A stretch of DNA of 28,732 nt from an uncultured Collinsella sp. (lineage in GTDB: Bacteria; Actinomycetota; Coriobacteriia; Coriobacteriales; Coriobacteriaceae), in NCBI GenBank assembly GCA_900548515.1, contig URKU01000017.1:1-28732 (forward strand), read 5' to 3'. How positions within the stretch are numbered: the first letter of the stretch is position 1; each line of letters opens with the position of its first letter. Of this stretch, positions 6,820 to 14,266 are shown piece by piece. The notes beneath the pieces were generated by a model. It ran no database searches. It saw only the letters and a list, made by a program, of their open reading frames with translations, and was not told the DNA's origin. The position numbers and the translations under genes are program-made.

Positions 6820-7935
6820 ATGGCAGACGTCGACAACAGGAACCGTAACCGCAGGTCCAACCGAGCGGGTCAGCCCAATCCCAAGCGCGAGGCCCGTGCC
6901 AAGGCCGCCGAGCGTCACGTGGCAACTGTGTCCGAAGCGTGCGCCAAGGATATCGAGCGTTCGCTTGCCGGTGTTCGCGAGTTTGACGGTATGCCTGCCG
7001 GCTTTGTCTCGGCGATGAAGGCCAAGGTTCAGAGTGCTGTGGCCGCCGAAGAACAGGTTGCCGAGGACGTCGAGGGCGCGGAGGCTGCCGAGGTCGAGGC
7101 AGCGCTCGAGCCCGTCGAGGAGCCTGCCGAGGAAATCGCTGAAGCTGAGTCCGCGCCTGCTGAGGAGCCCGCTCCGGTTCTGCCCGAGGTCACCGTGCTC
7201 GATGCCTCCGCCACGCAGGCCATCCTGGACAACGGTCGTGGCTATGCGCAATTCTGCGACATGGCCGTGCTCGCCTTTGCCTCGTTCACCAACCCGGGCG
7301 GTGGCTATATTCAGGGTTATCTGGGCCAGGAGGCCACGCTGTGCGCCGATTCGTATCTGTACAACGTTCTCGACAAGCAGCGCAAATGGTACGGCGAGAA
7401 CCGTCGCCGCAACATCAACTGCGAGCTTTACCGAAACCGTGCGCTGGTGGTGCCTGCGGTGCGCTTCGACCGCAACCACGTGCATGCGTATGCCGACGTA
7501 ATCGTGGCCGCCGCGCCCAACGTTAAGCGCGCCCGCCAGGAGTATCGCGTGAGCGACGATGCTCTGCTGGATGCCCTGCGCGACCGTATCCGCTTTGTGC
7601 TTGCCATCTGCGACGAGCTAGGTCGCGAGAAGCTCGTGCTGGGCGCTTGGGGCTGCGACAACAACGGCTTTGACGCAGAGGCCGTGGCCGAGCTCTTCCG
7701 CAAGGAGCTCGCGTCGGGCGACTTTAAGGTCAAGCAAGTCTTCTTTGCCGTGCCTTCTACGCGCTGGGATGAGGATTTTGCCAAGTTCGAGCACGTGCTG
7801 GCAAACTTCCCCGAGCGCAACGAGAAGTCCTATGCCCAGGTTGCCGCTCGCGCTGCGGCAGCTCGCGCCGCCGAGCAGGCCCAGGCTGCTACCGAGGATG
7901 ATGAGGACGAGGACGATTGGCGCAAGTACCTGTAA
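6820..7935 (+). CDS. TIGR02452-like macrodomain protein (PARG-like), probably catalytically altered
   Basis: A 371-aa protein whose residues about 120-340 resemble the bacterial macrodomain/PARG group (TIGR02452, DUF2263), whose active members remove ADP-ribose. The substrate-loop signature is visible: VLAFASFTNPGGGYIQGYLG, then QEATLCADSYLY. Typical active enzymes have GGG-X(6-8)-Q-E-E; here it is Gly160-162, seven residues, then Gln170-Glu171-Ala172, so the second Glu is missing. The family's late motif is present as GAWGCDNNGFDAEAVAELF. Residues 1-30 are basic and Asn/Arg-rich. About 70-125 is a Glu/Ala/Pro low-complexity linker, and the C-terminus is Ala-rich and then acidic. The start is supported by AGGAAAGGTG. 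It appears to be a single-gene unit. Confidence 0.8.
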   Translation: MADVDNRNRNRRSNRAGQPNPKREARAKAAERHVATVSEACAKDIERSLAGVREFDGMPAGFVSAMKAKVQSAVAAEEQVAEDVEGAEAAEVEAALEPVEEPAEEIAEAESAPAEEPAPVLPEVTVLDASATQAILDNGRGYAQFCDMAVLAFASFTNPGGGYIQGYLGQEATLCADSYLYNVLDKQRKWYGENRRRNINCELYRNRALVVPAVRFDRNHVHAYADVIVAAAPNVKRARQEYRVSDDALLDALRDRIRFVLAICDELGREKLVLGAWGCDNNGFDAEAVAELFRKELASGDFKVKQVFFAVPSTRWDEDFAKFEHVLANFPERNEKSYAQVAARAAAARAAEQAQAATEDDEDEDDWRKYL

Positions 7936-7960
7936 TCGGTACGTGCTGACAGATAGGTCG

Positions 7961-7994
7961 AGCCGACGGGAGAGGCTGCTTCCGTCGGCTTTTT
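7961..7994 (+). terminator. Intrinsic terminator after the macrodomain gene
   Basis: AGCCGACGG pairs with CCGTCGGCT (9 bp, 12-nt loop), followed by a T-run to 7994. It sits 25 nt after the stop codon. Confidence 0.85.
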
Positions 7995-8013
7995 ACTGAG
8001 CGAGGGGCTTACG

Positions 8014-8673
8014 ATGAAAAACGTTCTATGCTTTGGCGACAGCAACACCTATGGTTACGATCCGGCGGGCATGCGCGACGGCACCGCGGTGCGCTATGCG
8101 CAGGACGTGCGCTGGTGCGGCGTGGCCCAACGTGACTTAGGCGAGGGCTGGCATGTAATTGAAGAAGGCCTCAACGGCCGCACGACGGTACGCGACGACA
8201 TGTGCCATCTGGACACCAATCTTAACGGCATTCGCGCGCTTCCGATGCTGCTCGAGGCCCATAAGCCGCTGGATGCGATCGTTATTATGCTGGGAACTAA
8301 CGATTGCAAGACGGTCTTTGGTGTGACGGCCTCCGATATTGCCCGTGGCACCATGGCGCTGATTCGCGCGGTGCGTGCATTTCCCTGGACCAATGCCGCA
8401 CCCTGCCCGCGTATTCTGCTGATGGCACCTATCAAGATCAAGCCGCAAATCGCCGATGTATATATGACCGATTTTGATGAGCGTTCCGTCGAGGCCTCGG
8501 AGCATTTTGCTGAATACTATGCGCACGTAGCCGAGCAGTTTGGCTGCGACTTTTTGAATGCAGCGGAGTTTGCCGAGCCGGGCGATATCGACTATCTGCA
8601 TATGATGCCCGAAAGCCATGAGAGCCTGGGTCACGCCGTGGCAGTCAAACTCCAAGAGATGCTCGGAGAGTAG
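8014..8673 (+). CDS. SGNH/GDSL-family hydrolase
   Basis: A cytosolic SGNH hydrolase (219 aa) of the arylesterase/acyl-esterase type; the substrate is unknown. All four blocks are visible. Block I is FGDSNTYGYDP with nucleophile Ser10. Block II is the Gly-Asn in EEGLNGRTT. Block III is the Asn in MLGTNDCK. Block V is DYLHMMPESH with Asp193 and His196. No signal peptide. ATG 8014 follows GAGGGG. A perfect 18-bp inverted repeat follows 6 nt after the stop. Confidence 0.9.
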   Translation: MKNVLCFGDSNTYGYDPAGMRDGTAVRYAQDVRWCGVAQRDLGEGWHVIEEGLNGRTTVRDDMCHLDTNLNGIRALPMLLEAHKPLDAIVIMLGTNDCKTVFGVTASDIARGTMALIRAVRAFPWTNAAPCPRILLMAPIKIKPQIADVYMTDFDERSVEASEHFAEYYAHVAEQFGCDFLNAAEFAEPGDIDYLHMMPESHESLGHAVAVKLQEMLGE

Positions 8674-8679
8674 CGCGAC

Positions 8680-8724
8680 CCCAAACCACCGCAAAGGTGT
8701 CTGTCCCCTTTGCGGTGGTTTGGG
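8680..8724. repeat. Perfect 18-bp inverted repeat, REP-like
   Basis: Arms 8680-8697 and 8707-8724 are perfectly complementary around the 9-nt loop TGTCTGTCC. The apex AAAGGTGTCTGTCCCCTTT resembles the GTGTCTGTCCCC motif I recall from REP-type repeats in diverse bacteria. It lies between convergent genes (SGNH hydrolase and thiD) and has no T-tract. It could also serve as a bidirectional transcription end. Confidence 0.85.
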
Positions 8725-8733
8725 TTGCGAATC

Positions 8734-9564
8734 TTAATACTGCCACATGTGATTGACGGGGCCGGAGCCTTTGCCCATGTCTAGGCCGGCGGCCAGAGCG
8801 CCTGTCAGGTATGCCTTGCCCGCGTTGACGGCGTCGGCAAGATCCATGCCCTGAGCCAGCGCACAGGCGATGGCGGACGAGAGCGTGCATCCGGTGCCGT
8901 GCGTGTTGTCGGTCTCAATACGCTTGTGGCGGAACCACGTGGTGAGCGGATCGCCTAGGTGGTTGCCCTCATCATCGAGTGGTGCGGGTTCGGCCAGTAC
9001 ATCGTTGGCCTCGTTGACAAGATGCCCGCCCTTAACGAGGGACGCGCAGCCAAAGCGGCGGGTGAGGAGCATGGCAGCATTTTGCTGCGTGCGCTCGGAG
9101 TCGACCTCATAGTCGAGCAGGGCCATGGCCTCGGGAATATTGGGCGTGATAACCGTCGCCAGTGGGAACAGGCGACGCGTGAGCGCCTCGGCGGCATCTT
9201 CGGCAATCAGCCGCGCGCCCGAGGTGGCGACCATGACGGGGTCGACTACCACGTTTGTCGCGTTCCAGGCGCTCAGGCGGTCGGCGATAACATCGATAAT
9301 CTCGGCAGAGGAAACCATGCCAATCTTGACGGCGTTGGGGCGGATATCGTCAAAAACGGCATCGATCTGTGCCGCGACAATATCCGGGGAGATGTTCTGC
9401 ACGGCGGTGACACCGAGCGTGTTTTGTGCGGTGATGGCCGTGATGGCTGTCTCGGCATACAGACGGTGCGCCGTGATGGTCTTAATGTCGGCCTGAATGC
9501 CGGCGCCACCGCTGGAATCGGATCCTGCGATGGATAGAACGGCAGGTACCTTGCTGCGATCCAT
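8734..9564 (-). CDS. thiD: Hydroxymethylpyrimidine/phosphomethylpyrimidine kinase
   Basis: ThiD (276 aa) phosphorylates HMP and HMP-phosphate to HMP-pyrophosphate in thiamine synthesis, using the product of ThiC. Ribokinase-fold features are in order: substrate block SIAGSDSSGGAGIQADIKT, then ITAQNTLGV, then VVDPVMVATSGARL, then TPNIPEAMALL, and the anion-hole and catalytic block THGTGCTLSSA with the family Cys. Length is normal. ATG 9564 is preceded by GGGAGCG. It lies 183 nt downstream of thiC on the same strand, with a candidate -10 in the gap, so it may be transcribed both with thiC and on its own. Confidence 0.95.
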   Translation of the reverse strand: MDRSKVPAVLSIAGSDSSGGAGIQADIKTITAHRLYAETAITAITAQNTLGVTAVQNISPDIVAAQIDAVFDDIRPNAVKIGMVSSAEIIDVIADRLSAWNATNVVVDPVMVATSGARLIAEDAAEALTRRLFPLATVITPNIPEAMALLDYEVDSERTQQNAAMLLTRRFGCASLVKGGHLVNEANDVLAEPAPLDDEGNHLGDPLTTWFRHKRIETDNTHGTGCTLSSAIACALAQGMDLADAVNAGKAYLTGALAAGLDMGKGSGPVNHMWQY

Positions 9565-9610
9565 GTTCGCTCCCTTGTCTGGTCGGATTCAAATGGGTCT
9601 TTAAGCCAGC

Positions 9611-9616
9611 ATTATA
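9611..9616 (-). promoter_or_regulatory. Candidate -10 element for thiD
   Basis: A perfect TATAAT on the minus strand, which would start a transcript about 40 nt before the thiD ATG. No good -35 is seen (CATATC at 17 nt). Confidence 0.3.
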
Positions 9617-9747
9617 AAGATGCCCAGGCCGGCGATATGCCGAACCCGGGCGCGAGATGTAATTTTTACGCAAATGTAAGCAAATGTTCACACGTCAACA
9701 ATTGGCGGGCGCCGACTCGATGTTAAAAGGCGATTGCGGCGAAGAGA

Positions 9748-11082
9748 CTAGTCCTCCATACCGAGGTCGATCGTCGTGCCCTCAAACACTTTGTTGACGG
9801 TGCGGACGGCGCACATCTTGCCACACATGGTGCAAGTGCCCTCGGTGGCGGCGGGGGACTCCTCGTAGCGCTTCTTGCCCGTAACCGGGTCGAGCGCGCA
9901 CTCCCACATGGCGTCCCAGTCGAGCTTGCGGCGTGCCTGGCCCATCTTGTCGTCCATGTCGCGGGCGTGGGGCACCTTTTTGGCGATGTCGGCGGCGTGT
10001 GCGGCGATCTTGGTGGCCATGAGGCCGTCGAGCACATCCTGGGCGTTGGGCAGGCATAGGTGCTCTGCCGGTGTCACGTAGCACAGGAAGTCGGCACCGG
10101 AGCTTGCGGAGATGGCGCCGCCGATGGCGGCGGTAATGTGGTCGTAGCCCACGCCGATATCGGTCACCAGCGGCCCCAGCACATAGAACGGGGCGTTGTG
10201 GCACAGACGCTTCTGCAGCTTCATATTGGCGGCGATCTCGTCGAGCGCCATGTGACCCGGGCCCTCGACCATGACCTGGACGCCGGCGGCCCAAGCACGC
10301 TTGCACAGCTTGCCCAGTTCGATCATCTCGGCAGTCTCGGTGGCGTCGTTGGAGTCGTAGAGACAGCCCGGGCGGCAGGAGTCGCCGAGTGAGATCGTTA
10401 CGTCGTACTCGTGGCAGATTTCGAGCACCTCGTCGTAGAACTCGTAGAAGGGGTTCTCGTTACCGGTGACTTCCATCCAGCCAAACAGCAGCGAGCCGCC
10501 GCGGCTGACGATGTTCATGAGGCGGCCGGTCTCCTTGAAGGTCTTGATGACCGATTTATTGATGCCGCAGTGGATGGTCATAAAGTCCACGCCGTCTTCG
10601 GCGTGTGCACGCACGACCTCGAGCAGATCGTTCTTGGTCAGCTTGACCAGCGGCTTTTCCATGTAGCCGATGGCGTCGTACATGGGGACGGTGCCCACCA
10701 TGAGCGGGGTCTCGTCGATGAGCTGCTGGCGGAACTGGCGCGTCTTGCCCGAGTTGGAGAGGTCCATGATGGCGTCGGCGCCAAAGTCCTCAGCGATCTT
10801 GACCTTCTTCCATTCCTCGGCGGCATCGGCCTTGTCGCCCGAGATGCCCAAGTTCACGTTGACCTTGGTGGACAGGCCCTCACCGACACCAAAGGCGCGC
10901 ATGCCCTTTTTGATATGCACGATGTTGGCGGGAATGGCGATGCGGCCGTCTGCTACGCGCTCACGGATGTACTCGGGGTCACGATGCTCGCGCTCGGCGA
11001 CCTCCTTCATCTGCGGTGTGATCTGCCCGGCGCGGGCAAAGTCGATTTGCGTGACGAGCTTGGGCTCGGTCTGTGTGCTCAT
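9748..11082 (-). CDS. thiC: Phosphomethylpyrimidine synthase ThiC
   Basis: ThiC (444 aa) is a radical-SAM enzyme that converts aminoimidazole ribotide to HMP-phosphate. Family blocks are clear: MDLSNSGKTRQFRQQL, FMTIHCGINKSV, SRGGSLLFGWM, SLGDSCRPGCLYD and MVEGPGHMALDEIAANM. The iron-sulfur cluster motif near the C-terminus reads CTMCGKMC, with spacing C-x2-C-x3-C. This is the short bacterial/archaeal form, without the long N-terminal domain of the E. coli type. I chose ATG 11082 because GGGAG of the riboswitch 3' strand lies 8 nt upstream. The ATG at 11106 lies inside the riboswitch, and the one at 11088 is only 2 nt from the RBS. Confidence 0.96.
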   Translation of the reverse strand: MSTQTEPKLVTQIDFARAGQITPQMKEVAEREHRDPEYIRERVADGRIAIPANIVHIKKGMRAFGVGEGLSTKVNVNLGISGDKADAAEEWKKVKIAEDFGADAIMDLSNSGKTRQFRQQLIDETPLMVGTVPMYDAIGYMEKPLVKLTKNDLLEVVRAHAEDGVDFMTIHCGINKSVIKTFKETGRLMNIVSRGGSLLFGWMEVTGNENPFYEFYDEVLEICHEYDVTISLGDSCRPGCLYDSNDATETAEMIELGKLCKRAWAAGVQVMVEGPGHMALDEIAANMKLQKRLCHNAPFYVLGPLVTDIGVGYDHITAAIGGAISASSGADFLCYVTPAEHLCLPNAQDVLDGLMATKIAAHAADIAKKVPHARDMDDKMGQARRKLDWDAMWECALDPVTGKKRYEESPAATEGTCTMCGKMCAVRTVNKVFEGTTIDLGMED

Positions 11083-11088
11083 TGGCAT

Positions 11089-11185
11089 GGCTCCCTTCGT
11101 TGGCATTACCCATATCAGGTTTGCGGGTCAGGGCGGGCGCGCCCAATCTCAGCCTGCCGTCTTGTCCTGCAAGCCCCCCGTTTAT
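11089..11185 (-). promoter_or_regulatory. TPP riboswitch (THI element) upstream of thiC
   Basis: On the minus strand the conserved TPP aptamer blocks appear in order: the CGGGGGGC 5' part, GGCTGAGA, then ACCTGATATGGGTAATGCCA and ACGAAGGGA. The last block contains the likely RBS of thiC (GGGAG), so ligand binding can directly hide the ribosome site and translational control is likely. A variable arm (GGGCGCGCCC) lies in the usual place. Confidence 0.95.
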
Positions 11186-11197
11186 GTAATGGGCTCA

Positions 11198-11203
11198 AGT
11201 ATA
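11198..11203 (-). promoter_or_regulatory. Candidate -10 element for thiC
   Basis: TATACT on the minus strand, about 13 nt upstream of the riboswitch aptamer, places the transcript start just before the aptamer. No clear -35. Confidence 0.4.
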
Positions 11204-11253
11204 GCTCGAATGGGTACGATTGGCCTAACGAGCGTGCCTGTGAGGAGGCGAAC

Positions 11254-11769
11254 ATGGAAGACAAGCATCTATATCGAGAGACGCAATGGGATGTATCGGC
11301 CGAGGAAAGCCGTGCGCACCATGGCCTTGTCGCGATTGGTTTTGCGGTGCTTGCCGTGTTGGTGATTGCCTTTTGTATTTGGACGTTCGGCGGTCGTGGC
11401 GGCGTCACCTGGGGGTTTGAAGCCGACGATGCCCTGCCGATCATGATAGTGAAGGTTGCGGGCGGCAATACCGTTGCCGCGCCGGGCGACTATTGGTATC
11501 CGCGCGACGAGTTTGTGCAGCTGCAGTTGAGCGGCGGGTCTATTCCGGGCGAAGAAATCGAACGCGTGACGTTTGATGAGGCACTCAAAACACTCATGGT
11601 GAAGCTCAAAGATCAGGGCGATGTGCCCACGACCATGGATATCGCTCTGACGGAGTGGCGTCTGGAACCTCCGTCGGGCGTTACGGTATCCGACGTAGAG
11701 CACGTTAAGATTACCTACCAAAATGGCTCGACGAGCGAGATTGCAAAGGCCGATGGCTTGGCGGAGTAA
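11254..11769 (+). CDS. Hypothetical single-pass membrane protein
   Basis: A 171-aa protein I do not recognise. After a polar N-terminus with Tyr, Trp and His residues, one strong membrane segment is seen (about residues 27-47, GLVAIGFAVLAVLVIAFCIW). A soluble, strand-rich part of about 120 residues with acidic and aromatic character follows; by the positive-inside rule it probably lies outside the cell. There is no lipobox and no cleavage site. GAGGAGG at 11242-11248 lies 5 nt before the ATG. The longer open frame upstream is only antisense to thiC. It is divergent from thiC and ends 23 nt before the convergent yaaA. Confidence 0.8.
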   Translation: MEDKHLYRETQWDVSAEESRAHHGLVAIGFAVLAVLVIAFCIWTFGGRGGVTWGFEADDALPIMIVKVAGGNTVAAPGDYWYPRDEFVQLQLSGGSIPGEEIERVTFDEALKTLMVKLKDQGDVPTTMDIALTEWRLEPPSGVTVSDVEHVKITYQNGSTSEIAKADGLAE

Positions 11770-11792
11770 CGGGGTGTTTGGAAACGGCGGGC

Positions 11793-12602
11793 CTATAGTG
11801 CCTGCGCGTTCATGAAAACCAGGGTGTTTTTGTCTGAAAGCTCGGGGATGTGCCGATAGCCGATGTTGAATGCGGTAAGTTCGCTTGCATCCTCGAGCTT
11901 GTTTTCTGCCATCCACCGCACCATGGAGCCGCGCGCCTTTTTGCTGGCGGTCGACCGTTGGATGGGCTTCCCGTTGCGGATGCCCTCGCCAAAGAGGCAT
12001 GTGACGGCCGTGGCGTCGCCCGCGAGGTGGGGCAGAACGGCTTTGGCATACTCTACGCTGGCGAGGTTGACGATCGTGGTGTTTGAGCCTGCCGGGGCGA
12101 TAGCCCGCGCGAGCTTATCGCTCCAAAATGCGTAGAGGTCTCGGGCACCGTCGACGACAAGCTTCGCGCCCATCTCCAGCCGATACGGTTCGACGGCATG
12201 AAAGGGACGAACGCACCCGTAGAGGCCGGAGAGGATCCACAGATGGTCTTGCAGCCATGCGAGCTGCGCGGAATCCATCACCTCGGGTGCCATGCTCTGG
12301 TATTGAATGCCGTGATAGGACATGACGGCAGGGGAGATGTGACGGGCGAGTGCGGGATTGTCGAGATCGCCGCTTTTCAGGATGGGCCCGAACTCATGCA
12401 GGGTGTTGAGGCAAGGTCCCAGCAGTTTGTCACTCACGTTCCATAGCGCCTGCAGGCCGCCGCTGCCTTCATTCCGCTCGATATCTAGCAGTGCGCGGTG
12501 GAGGCGAGCCGTCTCGCGCACAAAGGGTGGGATGCCCAGGACTTCAAAAGCATCTTGGGCCGCGCGCATCTGCTTGGCGGGCGAAATGATGACCTGCAGC
12601 AT
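11793..12602 (-). CDS. yaaA: YaaA/UPF0246 peroxide-stress family protein
   Basis: A member of the YaaA (DUF328, UPF0246) family (269 aa). In E. coli YaaA limits intracellular iron and protects DNA and protein from damage by hydrogen peroxide; it binds DNA. Typical features are the N-terminal ISPAKQM, the mid-block LWILSGLYGCVRPFHAVEPYRLEMG, KKARGSMVRWMAENKLED, and the C-terminal NIGYRHIPELSDKNTLVF. ATG 12602 follows GAGGAG at 5 nt. Upstream in-frame sequence runs through the aminopeptidase terminator and is non-coding. It lies downstream of the M18 aminopeptidase but is separated from it by that terminator. Confidence 0.92.
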   Translation of the reverse strand: MLQVIISPAKQMRAAQDAFEVLGIPPFVRETARLHRALLDIERNEGSGGLQALWNVSDKLLGPCLNTLHEFGPILKSGDLDNPALARHISPAVMSYHGIQYQSMAPEVMDSAQLAWLQDHLWILSGLYGCVRPFHAVEPYRLEMGAKLVVDGARDLYAFWSDKLARAIAPAGSNTTIVNLASVEYAKAVLPHLAGDATAVTCLFGEGIRNGKPIQRSTASKKARGSMVRWMAENKLEDASELTAFNIGYRHIPELSDKNTLVFMNAQAL

Positions 12603-12617
12603 GGGCTCTCCTCTGCC

Positions 12618-12688
12618 AAAAAAGTTGCGGTGGAATACGGTCTGTTTTGGCCGTTTATGGGCCAGTTTAGTCCGTATTTCACCGCAAC
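12618..12688 (-). terminator. Long-stem intrinsic terminator of the M18 aminopeptidase gene
   Basis: Arms 12624-12652 and 12660-12688 (29 nt each, 23 matching) form a long hairpin with a 7-nt loop. On the minus strand it is followed directly by TTTTTT (12623-12618). The outer 17 bp (GTTGCGGTG-N-AATACGG) have one mismatch. It starts 15 nt after the aminopeptidase stop and ends just before the yaaA RBS. Confidence 0.85.
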
Positions 12689-12702
12689 TGATGAAGGGTT
12701 GG

Positions 12703-14100
12703 TTAGGCTCGCTCGATGAAGGCCTTGTAACCGCGATATGCCTCGTAGATGTCGGCCTTGTTGGCGACCTCCCACAGGGCGTGCATGGACAGGACGGCAA
12801 CGCCGGAGTCGATGACGTTCATGCCGTACTTGGCCATGATGTAGGCGATGGTGCCGCCGCCACCAGCGTTGACGCGGCCGAGCTCGCAGGTCTGGAAGTC
12901 CACGCCGGCCTCGTCCATGATGTCGCGGACGAGGGCCACATACTCGGCGTCGGCGTCGTTAGAGCCGCCCTTGCCGCGGCTGCCCGTGTACTTGTTAAAG
13001 CACAGGCCGCGACCCATAAAGGCGGCGTTCTTGGTCTCGAACTTGCCGGCATAGCCCGGGTCGAAGCCGGCGGACACGTCGGAGGAGAGCATGCGGCTGC
13101 GGGCGAGCGCGCGGCGCAGGGCCAGCGGGCTATCCTCGCCGGCGAGCGTCATGATCTCGGCGACGGTGTTCTCGAAGAAGCGGCTCGTCATACCGGTGGC
13201 ACCCACGGAGCCGATCTCCTCCTTATCGACGATGAGCGTGATGCTCGTGCGCTCCACGTTGGCGACGTCGATCTGGGCGAGCATGGACGGATAGGCGCAG
13301 ACACGATCGTCGTGGCCATAGCCCAAAATCATGGAGCGGTCGAGGCCCATGTCGCGGGCGGGACCGGCGGGCACGACCTCGATCTCGGCGGAGAGGAAGT
13401 CCTCCTCCTCGACGCCGTACTGTTCCTTGAGGATGTCCAGGAACATCTGCTTGACGGGCTCCTTGGGAGCGTCCTTGTCGTCCTCGTCAAACTTGACGGG
13501 ACGGCCGCCCACGATCACGTCGAGGATCTCGGCGTCGACGGCGTCCTTGGCGGGCTTGGACATCTGCTCGCTCGAGAGGTGGATCAGCAGGTCGGAGATG
13601 GTAAAGACCGGATCGTCTGCCTTGTCGCCGATGTTGATGTCGACGGTGGTGCCGTCCTTTTTGCAGATGACGCCCACGAGTGCGAGCGGGGAGGCCACCC
13701 AGTGGTAGCTCTTGACGCCGCCGTAGTAGTGCGTGTCGAGATAAGCCATGTCGCCGGCCTCGAAGGCGGGGTTCTGCTTAAGGTCTAGGCGCGGCGAGTC
13801 CACGTGGGCGCCCAGGATGTTAAAGCCCTGCTCGAGCGGGGCGGTGCCCAGGTTGACGAGCATGAGGTCTTTACCGTGATTGGCGGCGTACACCTTGTCG
13901 CCGGCCTTGAGCGTGCGGCCCTCGGCAATCACGGTCTCCAAGTCGACGTAGCCCGCCTCCTCGGCCATCTTGATGCCGGTCTTGACGCACAGGCGCTCGG
14001 TCTTATTCTCGCTCAAAAACTGCTTATAGCCGCGGCAAAGCTCCTCGAGTTCCTCGACTTGCTGTGGCGTGTACTTTTTCCATGCGCAGGGACGCTCCAT
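12703..14100 (-). CDS. M18-family metallo-aminopeptidase
   Basis: A cytosolic zinc aminopeptidase of peptidase family M18 (465 aa, normal length; tetrahedral oligomers in the family). Metal and catalytic motifs are visible: NILGAHVDSPRLDLK (His-x-Asp), VDKEEIGSVGATGM (the catalytic and metal Glu pair), SSDVSAGFDPG (bridging Asp region) and LSMHALWEVANKAD (His near the C-terminus). Family members remove N-terminal acidic or hydrophobic residues from peptides. I chose ATG 14100 because AAAGGAG lies 8 nt upstream; the open frame continues upstream without similarity. It is divergent from polA. Confidence 0.94.
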   Translation of the reverse strand: MERPCAWKKYTPQQVEELEELCRGYKQFLSENKTERLCVKTGIKMAEEAGYVDLETVIAEGRTLKAGDKVYAANHGKDLMLVNLGTAPLEQGFNILGAHVDSPRLDLKQNPAFEAGDMAYLDTHYYGGVKSYHWVASPLALVGVICKKDGTTVDINIGDKADDPVFTISDLLIHLSSEQMSKPAKDAVDAEILDVIVGGRPVKFDEDDKDAPKEPVKQMFLDILKEQYGVEEEDFLSAEIEVVPAGPARDMGLDRSMILGYGHDDRVCAYPSMLAQIDVANVERTSITLIVDKEEIGSVGATGMTSRFFENTVAEIMTLAGEDSPLALRRALARSRMLSSDVSAGFDPGYAGKFETKNAAFMGRGLCFNKYTGSRGKGGSNDADAEYVALVRDIMDEAGVDFQTCELGRVNAGGGGTIAYIMAKYGMNVIDSGVAVLSMHALWEVANKADIYEAYRGYKAFIERA

Positions 14101-14140
14101 GACGCAGGCTCCTTTCGGATCGATCGTGCTGGTTGATGTA

Positions 14141-14173
14141 CCGTGAGCCATCGTATCACGCGCGGGCTCACGG
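14141..14173. promoter_or_regulatory. Inverted repeat in the divergent aminopeptidase-polA region
   Basis: CCGTGAGCC (14141-14149) and GGCTCACGG (14165-14173) are perfect 9-bp arms around 15 nt. A minus-strand TACGAT, a possible -10 for the aminopeptidase, lies in the loop. It could be an operator or a 5'-UTR hairpin. Confidence 0.5.
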
Positions 14174-14266
14174 TGGCGGGGGAGCTTGATGTGAGGTGGC
14201 CGCGGGGCGGGGAGCGTGTAAACTGGAGTGAGCAAACCGTGCCCAGCCTAAAGCGAGGTATTCAAT

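Noticed and set aside
10411..11253. Long open frame continuous with the 171-aa membrane protein
   Set aside because: Positions 10411-11082 are antisense to thiC and 11089-11185 to the TPP riboswitch. A clear RBS supports ATG 11254.
12358..13788. 476-codon plus-strand frame opposite the M18 aminopeptidase
   Set aside because: Antisense shadow; it also runs through the terminator at 12618-12688.
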